Assembly (NCBI GenBank): GCA_003137095.1
Contig: PLET01000063.1
Span: 1 to 64,000 of the forward strand
Direction: 5' to 3'
DNA: 64,000 nucleotides
DNA from: Gammaproteobacteria bacterium
GTDB lineage: Bacteria > Pseudomonadota > Gammaproteobacteria > Steroidobacterales > Steroidobacteraceae
A program made the position numbers and the translations under genes. A model generated the notes under the pieces. That model was not told the origin of the DNA. It made no database searches and saw only the letters and a list, made by a program, of their open reading frames with translations. Of the stretch, positions 9,315 through 16,983 are shown one piece after another. Numbering within the stretch: position 1 is the stretch's first letter; every line of letters starts with the position of its first letter.

Positions 9315-10304
9315 TCAGCCTTTGCGCAGCGTCAGTCGACGCGTCTCCATCCAATGCCATGACAACAACGCCGGCACGCCGCAAAGCACTTCGCGCAGGC
9401 GTTTGGACATCGATACGGCCAAGGCCAGGTCGCTGCCGACGCCCATAGCGTGGCCGAACATGACGAGACCCGCCTCCTGCACCCCCAGGCCTGCAGGCAC
9501 GACGAAGGCGAGATGTCGCATGGCCTGAGTCATGCTTTCGAGCACCACGGCGGTGGCTCCGTCAACCGGGTGTCCAAACAGCCGCAGGGCGAACCATACC
9601 TCGAAGGAGCCCGAGAGCAAGGCGGCGAATTGCAGCGCGGCGGCTGCGGCAATTCGGCCGATACGGCTGAACGAGCTGCGAAGCTGCAGATCGAGCGCCA
9701 CTGCGTGGCCGGCCATAGAGCCTGCGCTCAGCCAGGTGGCCTGGAACGGTCGTACGAGTTGCTGCAAGCGCGTCAAAGCCGAGCCGTTGCGCAGCAACAG
9801 CACGGTAAGCACCGGTACCGGCAGGCTCCACAAAAAGGCGGGCAGCAATTGCCGGTATCCCTCGCCGGTCGTGCCGATCTGCAGAAGCATGATCAGCCCA
9901 AGGGCCGTGAAAAGGTACACCGCAATCAGCGTGACAACGATCTCCACGATCACGCTGGCACCGACGGTTGCGACGGCGATTCCGCGCCAGCACACCAAAC
10001 GAGTGCCGACCAGGCCGCCGCCGACGCTGGCCACCGGCAGCAGGCGGTCGACCGCTTCGCGCACATTGGTGACCCAGAACAGATAGCCGAGCCCGGCACG
10101 ATGCGATGGATCGGATGGGCGAATGAGAATGAGCCAGCCAAGGGCATAGAGGAAAAAGAACACCATGCGATAGGGAATCAACCACAGCAGCCGCCAGCCG
10201 CCCGAATGCAGGGCGTGAAGCATCGATGAAAAGTCGGATTGGGCCACCAAGGTGACCAACAGGACCAGTCCCAGCAGACCGCCGATATATGCCGCGTATC
10301 GCAT
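9315..10304 (-). CDS. hpnL: Hopanoid biosynthesis-associated membrane protein HpnL (flippase-like/LPG synthase TM family)
   Basis: Multi-TM protein (MRYAAYIGGLLGLVLLVTLVAQSDFSSMLHALHSGGWRLLWLIPYRM...) directly after hpnI/hpnJ. Confidence 0.82.
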   Translation of the reverse strand: MRYAAYIGGLLGLVLLVTLVAQSDFSSMLHALHSGGWRLLWLIPYRMVFFFLYALGWLILIRPSDPSHRAGLGYLFWVTNVREAVDRLLPVASVGGGLVGTRLVCWRGIAVATVGASVIVEIVVTLIAVYLFTALGLIMLLQIGTTGEGYRQLLPAFLWSLPVPVLTVLLLRNGSALTRLQQLVRPFQATWLSAGSMAGHAVALDLQLRSSFSRIGRIAAAAALQFAALLSGSFEVWFALRLFGHPVDGATAVVLESMTQAMRHLAFVVPAGLGVQEAGLVMFGHAMGVGSDLALAVSMSKRLREVLCGVPALLSWHWMETRRLTLRKG

Positions 10305-10312
10305 CGAGAGCG

Positions 10313-11473
10313 TCAGGTCAGCGGGCGCATGACTCCGTCGACGCCAACGTCAAATTCCTGGCCCCGCCACGTGATATGAGTGCCCGAAAAGGCGCGGAAC
10401 CAGGCCCAGCAGAGCAGCAGATCGCGCACCGGCAGCAGCCAAAGATCCGACAGCAAGGCAAGACCCTTGCGCGGCCGGTGAACCAGATGAAGCATCAGGC
10501 GTGCGGCGGCCGTCGTGCCGAACAGCGCCCAAGCGACCACCGGACCGACCGCTTCGACCGTGGTGAGGTTGAGGCACACGGTGGCCAGGGGAAGGCTGAA
10601 TGTGATGAACAGCCAGCGGAAACTGCGCGGTCGCAGCAGACGAGTGGTGCGCATCCAACGAATTTCGTGTCGGCCCAGTGATTCTATGTCCGGCTCATGA
10701 TGCTCCGCTTCCACCATATAGTGCGACAACACGATGCGCAGCCCCAGTCCGCGAACCCGTTCGCCCAGACGGTAGTCTTCGGGCAGCTGGTCGGCAATCG
10801 CCGCCAGGCCACCAGCCGCATGCAGCGTATCGCGGCGGATGCACAGGGTCTGGCCGGAGACATAGCCCTGGTGTCCGAACAGCCAGGCAAGCAGCACCGA
10901 CGGGACATACCACTCATTGACGTACATCGCCCCAATGCGCGACCACAGCCGCGCGGTCGGAGTGCTGCGGTAAATGCAGGTGACCAATCCCACGTTGCCT
11001 TCGAGCAGAGGCGGCACCACGCTGGCGAGATAGTCGGGTCCGACGCGGGTATCGCTGTCCGCCATCACGAGCACATCGTACCTCGCCCGCGCGACCATGT
11101 TGATCAGATTGTTGACCTTGAAGTTGCTGCCGTGCAGCTGCGGACTGACGACCAAATCGATCGACATGAGTGGGAATTCACCCGCCAGCCTTTGCACCAC
11201 TGCGATCGCCGGATCGCATGGGTCCCGCACGCCGAACACCAATTGAAATTCCGGGTAGCCCTGCCGGCAGAATGACCGCAGGTTTTCGTCCAGACCGGGT
11301 TCGGCGCCACACAGGGGTTTGAGCACGGTCACCGGCGGCAGCCGCGGCGCGTCGATGAATGCCCTGCGCGTGCGCCAGGCGAGTATGGCGACAAATGCCA
11401 TCACCGCGTAGCCGGCAGCCAGAATCAAACCGGCGAAGCCGACGACTGCCATCAACAGTCGCATCAAGTGCAT
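10313..11473 (-). CDS. hpnI: Hopanoid biosynthesis-associated glycosyltransferase HpnI
   Basis: PPVTVLKPLCGAEPGLDENLRSFCRQGYPEFQLVFGV...VMADSDTRVGPDYLASVV...SGQTLCIRRDTL. Confidence 0.88.
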   Translation of the reverse strand: MHLMRLLMAVVGFAGLILAAGYAVMAFVAILAWRTRRAFIDAPRLPPVTVLKPLCGAEPGLDENLRSFCRQGYPEFQLVFGVRDPCDPAIAVVQRLAGEFPLMSIDLVVSPQLHGSNFKVNNLINMVARARYDVLVMADSDTRVGPDYLASVVPPLLEGNVGLVTCIYRSTPTARLWSRIGAMYVNEWYVPSVLLAWLFGHQGYVSGQTLCIRRDTLHAAGGLAAIADQLPEDYRLGERVRGLGLRIVLSHYMVEAEHHEPDIESLGRHEIRWMRTTRLLRPRSFRWLFITFSLPLATVCLNLTTVEAVGPVVAWALFGTTAAARLMLHLVHRPRKGLALLSDLWLLPVRDLLLCWAWFRAFSGTHITWRGQEFDVGVDGVMRPLT

Positions 11474-11495
11474 GCGTGCAGTGCGTCGTCGCCGG

Positions 11496-12929
11496 TCAGG
11501 TGCCGTGAGCCCGCAGGAAGCGGAAGAATTCCGCCCCTTCGCGCAATCGCCGCCGCATCATGTCCCAGCTCGTCAGCATTTCCCTGACGATCTCCCAGAT
11601 CTTGCTGGGCCGGAAGTAAAAGCGCTTGTAGAACACTTCGACGCCATGGAAAATTTCCTCCTTTGACAAATGCGGGTAGCTGATCGCCGCCAACTGCACG
11701 CCCTGGTCGTTGACCAGATTGGCGGCATCGTTCTCCTGCAGCCAACCGTTGTCGACCGCCTGCTTATACAGCGTCGTGCCGGGGTAGGGAGCGGCCAGCG
11801 ATACCTGGATGGTGTGCGGATTGATTTCCTTGGCGAATTCGATGGTGCTCTCGATGGTCTGCCTGGTCTCGCCCGGCAACCCGAGAATGAAGGTACCGTG
11901 GATCAGAATGCCGAGTCTGCGGCAGTCCTGGCTGAAGCGCCGGGCAATGTCGGTGCGCAGCCCCTTCTTGATGTTGAGGAGGATCTGGTCGTCGCCCGAT
12001 TCGTAACCGACCAGCAGCAGGCGCAGACCATTGTCCTTCATCACTTTCAGCGTCGCATAGGGCACATTTGCCTTGGCATTGCAGCTCCACGTCATGCCCA
12101 GGGCACCCATGCCCCGTGCAATGGTCTCCACGCGGGGGAGATTGGACGTATCGGTGAAAGTGTCGTCGTCGAACATGATCTCTTCGATTTCCGGCATGTT
12201 CTCCTTGATCCAACGGACCTCGGCGAGCACATTCTCCGCCGAACGCACCCGGTAGCGGTGGCCGCCGACGGTCTGGGGCCACAGACAAAAGGTGCATTTC
12301 GAGCGGCAGCCGCGTCCCGTGTAGAAGCTCACGTACGGATGCTTCAGGTAACCTATGAAATAGTTCTCGATTTTGAGGTCCCGCTGGTACACCGGAGCGA
12401 CAAAGGGCAGTTCGTCCATGTATTCGAGGATCGGTCGCGGCGGGTTGTGCACGATCGTCCCGTCCGCGCCGCGATACGAGAGACCCTTGATGTCCTTCAA
12501 CGGCACGCCGGCGGCAACTTCCTGGCAGGTGTAGTCGAATTCCTCGCGGCAAACGAAATCCACCGCCCGAGTCGCCTTCAGGGAACCTTCCGGGTCGACC
12601 ATGGCCTTGGCGCCCACCAGGCCGACTCTGATGGCCGGATTATCCGCCTTCAGCATTCCGGCGAATTTTGCATCCGTGGGAAACGACGGCGTGCTGGTGT
12701 GCAGGATGACGAGGTCGTAGCCGCGCGCAATGTCGCGACATTGGTCGGCGGTAAGGCCATCGGCCGGGGCGTCCACCAGCCGCGATTCCGGCACCAACGC
12801 TGCGGATTGCGCCAGCCAGGTGGGGAACCAAAATGATTTGATCTCGCGCTTGGCCTGATAGCGCGAACCGGCGCCGCCGTCGAAGCCTTCGAACGAGGGG
12901 GCTTGCATGAACAATGTCTTGTGAGTCAT
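11496..12929 (-). CDS. hpnJ: Hopanoid biosynthesis-associated B12-binding radical SAM protein HpnJ
   Basis: MTHKTLFMQAPSFEGFDGGAGSRYQAKREIKSFWFPTWLAQSAALVPESRL...YTGRGCRSKCTFCLWPQTVGGHRYRVRS (CxxxCxxC). Confidence 0.93.
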   Translation of the reverse strand: MTHKTLFMQAPSFEGFDGGAGSRYQAKREIKSFWFPTWLAQSAALVPESRLVDAPADGLTADQCRDIARGYDLVILHTSTPSFPTDAKFAGMLKADNPAIRVGLVGAKAMVDPEGSLKATRAVDFVCREEFDYTCQEVAAGVPLKDIKGLSYRGADGTIVHNPPRPILEYMDELPFVAPVYQRDLKIENYFIGYLKHPYVSFYTGRGCRSKCTFCLWPQTVGGHRYRVRSAENVLAEVRWIKENMPEIEEIMFDDDTFTDTSNLPRVETIARGMGALGMTWSCNAKANVPYATLKVMKDNGLRLLLVGYESGDDQILLNIKKGLRTDIARRFSQDCRRLGILIHGTFILGLPGETRQTIESTIEFAKEINPHTIQVSLAAPYPGTTLYKQAVDNGWLQENDAANLVNDQGVQLAAISYPHLSKEEIFHGVEVFYKRFYFRPSKIWEIVREMLTSWDMMRRRLREGAEFFRFLRAHGT

Positions 12930-12969
12930 CCGATATGCTCCTTCCCGTGACCGATCGCACCGCCCTTCC

Positions 12970-12999
12970 ATTGACGGAACGATCATTGACGGGACGATA
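12970..12999. repeat. Two tandem 15-bp direct repeats upstream of hpnJ
   Basis: ATTGACGGAACGATC / ATTGACGGGACGATA, 13/15 identical. Confidence 0.7.
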
Positions 13000-13151
13000 C
13001 AGGCGAGATCTAAGGGGGGAGTGCCGCCCTGTCGATGCACAGTACTGAAGATGATCTTTGCCGCGCAAACTAACCAGGTTTACGAACAAACACAAGTGAG
13101 GAGTGAGGTCTGTTCAGGCTGCCGGCCGCTCAGGTTGCGGCCGGGCGGCGG

Positions 13152-13874
13152 TCATTGTTGGGCGATCGCGTAAATGCTGGCGCAGAACGATGGGTGGATC
13201 GCGCCCAACTGGTAGCATCCCTCGACATACCGTTCATCGATGATTCCCGCCTCGAGGGCCCGGTCGAATTGAAAGTTTGCGAGGGCCTTGAACAGCAGTC
13301 CGCCTCGCGCGCGGATCCGAAGTCCGGATTTGCGGATGTCGCTCTCGAGGGTGTCCAACGAATACGTGCGCCGGTGGCCGTGGTTCCATTCCTGGACCGT
13401 GACGGCGTTGTTGTATTCGACGATACCCATGTGCACCGCGATTTGGCGCGACGCCGCATCGGCATTCGGGACCAGGATGAACAGCTTCCCGGAGTCCGAG
13501 AGCCAGCCTTTCGCCCTTGCCAGTATCGCCACTGCGTCATCTACGTGCTCGAGCGTATTGATCATGAAAATCGAGTCGAAAGTGCGCTCCAGCCGGGCAT
13601 CCTCGATCCGCGAGTTGACGAAAGCCGTGCCCGACGGGACTCTGAGCCGGGCTATGGCGATCGCTTCCTCGGAGGCCTCGATCACGGTGAGATCCGCAAA
13701 ATGCTTCGACAACTCGACCGTGGAATCACCGTGATAACAGCCAAGCTCGAGGGCCGCGCCACGCCCGAAGTGAGGCTCGAATTCCCGCATCATGTATCGG
13801 CGCACGATGCCGTCGAAGCCGTAGTTGTACTTCCTGCCAGGCTGGGGGGCCGCTTCCTTGTCAAAGTCGCGCAT
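13152..13874 (-). CDS. Class I SAM-dependent methyltransferase
   Basis: ALELGCYHGDSTVELSKHFADLTVIEASEEAIAIAR...DSIFMINTLEHVDDAVAILARAKGWL. Confidence 0.87.
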   Translation of the reverse strand: MRDFDKEAAPQPGRKYNYGFDGIVRRYMMREFEPHFGRGAALELGCYHGDSTVELSKHFADLTVIEASEEAIAIARLRVPSGTAFVNSRIEDARLERTFDSIFMINTLEHVDDAVAILARAKGWLSDSGKLFILVPNADAASRQIAVHMGIVEYNNAVTVQEWNHGHRRTYSLDTLESDIRKSGLRIRARGGLLFKALANFQFDRALEAGIIDERYVEGCYQLGAIHPSFCASIYAIAQQ

Positions 13875-13895
13875 GCTGTGCTCCTGGAAGACGGC

Positions 13896-15167
13896 TTAGC
13901 CTTGATTCGCCTTGTATAGGCGGGTCGACTCGGGCCGATACCACTCCTCGAGGGAGATCGGCGTCATGGAGTTGTACCCCAGAACCTGGCGCGTCAGCGC
14001 AGACGCCGCCAGCGGATGGTCCGGACCGAGCATGCGTGCGTAATCGAGCTGCGGCTTGACGAACGGTAGGCTGAATCCCACGGTCAGGGCCACCCGGTTG
14101 CGGTCGGTTGCGTTGAAACCCGCGCGGTGCCACAGATAGGAATTGAACAGCACGACCGAACCCCTGGCGGCAGTCAGGGACTTGAAGTTCGCGGCGAAAT
14201 ATTCGTCCGATGGCCGCTCAGCGAGCTTGTGCGAACCCTCCAGGACCTGGGTGGCGCCATTCTCGAGCGTGAAATCGTCCAACATGACCAGCATGTTCAA
14301 TTTCAGGCCAATGCCGGGCAGATAGGATCTGGCGTCGCGGTGGATGCGATGAACGTAGCTCGCGGCGCGCGGCGCTCCGGCCACCGGATTGAAGGCGTGC
14401 AGGATGTACGGACGGCTTCGGAAATAGGCGTTGATAAACGCATGCAGCGGATGCAGCTCGATGAATTCGTCCAGCGAATCGCCCCTGCCGAGGGTGTGGT
14501 GTCCGGTATCGTCACCGATGGTGCTGATGCCGCCTTCCACCTGCATGCGGTTGCACAGCTTTATCCATTGCAGGCAATCGTAATTCATCCGTTCGGCCAG
14601 ATCGGGTTGAATCGCCTGTTCGAACAGTCTCCAACCCTTCAAGTCGATGTCCAGCATGAAGGCTTCCGCATTCGTCGATTTCTGCATGGGATTTTCTCCG
14701 CGCAATTCCAGGCGCATGCGCAGGGTCTGCTCCCCGGGATCGTCCGCGCAGAAGCCAAGCCCTTCGTACAATTTGAGAGCCGCCCGATTCCCTGCGCGCA
14801 GTTCCAGCCTGACGAGCGGCAATCCGCCGCGCCGCGCATGCGCGAGGCAATCGCGCATCAGCCGCGTGCCGATGCCGCGCCGCTGCCAGCCGGGAAGCAC
14901 GCTAACATTGGTTATGTACGCGCCTTCGCCCTCCTGACCGGCGTAGGCGGCCACCAGCCCGACCAACGTGCCGCCGGCCCAGGCCTCGAATCTCAGCGCG
15001 CGTTCGACGAGTTTTCCCGCGTATGCCGCAATGTCGGTGCGCGCACCGAGGGCGGATACAAATTCGGCGTCGCAGCCCAGCAAATGCCGGGCAATGCCCT
15101 CCGCAGTCGCCGAATTGGTCCGGTAGAGGAGGGCAATGGCCTGCCCGGAATCGGCAGCGTGGCCCAT
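13896..15167 (-). CDS. GNAT acetyltransferase - PhyH-like (phytanoyl-CoA dioxygenase family) fusion
   Basis: N-term GNAT (NVSVLPGWQRRGIGTRLMRDCLAHARRGGLPLVRLELRAGNRAALKLYEGLGF); C-term Fe(II)/2OG oxygenase (HRIHRDARSYLPG...LWHRAGFNATDRNRVALTVGF). Confidence 0.85.
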   Translation of the reverse strand: MGHAADSGQAIALLYRTNSATAEGIARHLLGCDAEFVSALGARTDIAAYAGKLVERALRFEAWAGGTLVGLVAAYAGQEGEGAYITNVSVLPGWQRRGIGTRLMRDCLAHARRGGLPLVRLELRAGNRAALKLYEGLGFCADDPGEQTLRMRLELRGENPMQKSTNAEAFMLDIDLKGWRLFEQAIQPDLAERMNYDCLQWIKLCNRMQVEGGISTIGDDTGHHTLGRGDSLDEFIELHPLHAFINAYFRSRPYILHAFNPVAGAPRAASYVHRIHRDARSYLPGIGLKLNMLVMLDDFTLENGATQVLEGSHKLAERPSDEYFAANFKSLTAARGSVVLFNSYLWHRAGFNATDRNRVALTVGFSLPFVKPQLDYARMLGPDHPLAASALTRQVLGYNSMTPISLEEWYRPESTRLYKANQG

Positions 15168-15865
15168 CAGATCAGCTCATAGCCGTCCGCAACCCTCGCG
15201 CGGACCGTTTCGATGGGGTTGAACATCAAGACGTCGAGGATCGACAGCCAGGGCACGAACGCGTGGCCGAATTGCCGGTATTCGAACGGCGTCGAACGCA
15301 GGAATTTGAGGTCGATTCCGGCTTCCCGGAACTCCGCCTTCGAATACAGCTCCACGCCGCCGATCGGATTCACGTAGGTGGCGGCGCCTGCGCCGCGGCT
15401 GATGGCAAGCACCCTTTCCTGCTTGGCCAGGCCATGATCGACGTCCATTTCCGAGGAAATCCGCAGCGGGGTGCCGATGCCTAGGTGCCTGCAAGTCGTG
15501 CAAATGGAGTGATACAGGTAGCGGAACAGATTGACCTCCCGGCAGCGCACGATTTCCTCGACGAGCGGGAACACGTCGGCAAAGTGAGGCGCCTGACGGT
15601 ACGCACCGGTGAATCTGTCGAGCAGCTTTCCCGCAGTGAAATCCGCGGCAATTCTGCGCTCGCGAATCTGTAGCGCACCCGAGGCGCCCTGCAGCGGCAG
15701 CGAGAACACGACGGGTGCGCCGTTCAGCAGCATGCGGTTGCGGTTTATCCATCCCTTCTTCGCATATTGGATGTTGTCGTAGACGATGAATACGTCCACT
15801 GCGGATATCAGCTGAAAATAGCCGATATAGGGCAGGAAATACGGCTGCATGATGGCCGCCTTCAT
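15167..15865 (-). CDS. WbqC-like family protein
   Basis: MKAAIMQPYFLPYIGYFQLISAVDVFIVYDNIQYAKKGWINRNRMLLNG. Confidence 0.93.
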   Translation of the reverse strand: MKAAIMQPYFLPYIGYFQLISAVDVFIVYDNIQYAKKGWINRNRMLLNGAPVVFSLPLQGASGALQIRERRIAADFTAGKLLDRFTGAYRQAPHFADVFPLVEEIVRCREVNLFRYLYHSICTTCRHLGIGTPLRISSEMDVDHGLAKQERVLAISRGAGAATYVNPIGGVELYSKAEFREAGIDLKFLRSTPFEYRQFGHAFVPWLSILDVLMFNPIETVRARVADGYELI

Positions 15866-16983
15866 TCGGTCAGGAGAATGTCGACGACCCGGTCCACTTC
15901 ATCGTCGGTCAGGGCCGGATAGATCGGCAGACACAATACTTGCCGCGACAGCCGGCTGGCATTCGGCAGATTGCTCGACGCTGCGGACGGCAGTCCCCGA
16001 TACATCGGGAATTCGCTGATCAGCGGATAGAAATAGCGCCGCACCAGGACGTTGCGGCCGCGGAATTTGTCGTACAGGTCGTCGCGGCTCAGCGGGTAGT
16101 CGGGCTGCACCAAAATGGGGAAGTACGCGTGGTTGGACACGGTCTCACCGGTCGGCAGCAGACAGCGCAGTCCCCGGACCTGCGCGAGCAGGGTCCGGTA
16201 GCGCGCGTCGATCGCCTGGCGCCGCGCGAGCGCCCGGTCGACGCCCTTCAATTGCAGGAGGCCGAGAGCGGCATTGAATTCGCTCATCTTGCCGTTGATG
16301 CCCGGGGCCACCACCGTCACCTCGTCCGCGAATCCGAAATTCTTGAGGTAGTTGATCCGCTGCCGGATCTTGTCGTTACCGCAGATGATTGCGCCGCCTT
16401 CGAAGGTGGTGAACACCTTGGTCGCGTGAAAGCTGAGAACGGACAGATCGCCATGCGTCAATACGCTGCCGCAGTGGCATTTCACGCCGAAGGCGTGCGC
16501 GGCATCGTAGATCACCTTCAAACCGTAGGTGTCGGCGATTGCCTGGATGCGGTCGACGTCGCAGGGATGGCCATAGCAATGCACCGGCATGATGGCGGTG
16601 GTCTGCGGGGTGATCGCCGCCTCGATCTTCGCAGGATCCAGGTTGAAGGTTACGGGATCGACGTCGACGAACACCGGTTTGATGCCGTTCCAGATCAGCG
16701 AATGTGCCGTGGCGACGAATGAATAGGGCGTCGTGATCACCTCGCCGGTGATGCGCAGCGCCTGCAGCGCCGTCACCAGACCGATGGTCGCGTTGGTAAA
16801 CAGCGCGATGTACCTCACGCCCAGGTACTTCGACAGCTCCTCCTCGAATTTCTGGTGAAACGGCCCGCCGTTGGTCAGGATCTTGCTGCGCCAGATCTCC
16901 CGCAAGTAGGGGATGAACTCATCGAGGCTCGGCAGATCGGGACGGGTGACGTAGAGCGGCCCGGACGGGGGGACGTCAGACAT
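15862..16983 (-). CDS. DegT/DnrJ/EryC1/StrS aminotransferase
   Basis: RSKILTNGGPFHQKFEEELSKYLGVRYIALFTNATIGLVTALQAL...DAAHAFGVKC...SFHATKVFTTFEGGAIIC. Confidence 0.94.
   Translation of the reverse strand: MSDVPPSGPLYVTRPDLPSLDEFIPYLREIWRSKILTNGGPFHQKFEEELSKYLGVRYIALFTNATIGLVTALQALRITGEVITTPYSFVATAHSLIWNGIKPVFVDVDPVTFNLDPAKIEAAITPQTTAIMPVHCYGHPCDVDRIQAIADTYGLKVIYDAAHAFGVKCHCGSVLTHGDLSVLSFHATKVFTTFEGGAIICGNDKIRQRINYLKNFGFADEVTVVAPGINGKMSEFNAALGLLQLKGVDRALARRQAIDARYRTLLAQVRGLRCLLPTGETVSNHAYFPILVQPDYPLSRDDLYDKFRGRNVLVRRYFYPLISEFPMYRGLPSAASSNLPNASRLSRQVLCLPIYPALTDDEVDRVVDILLTE

Noticed and set aside
11670-12836. 388-aa plus-strand ORF opposite hpnJ
   Set aside because: Antisense shadow of the hpnJ coding sequence.
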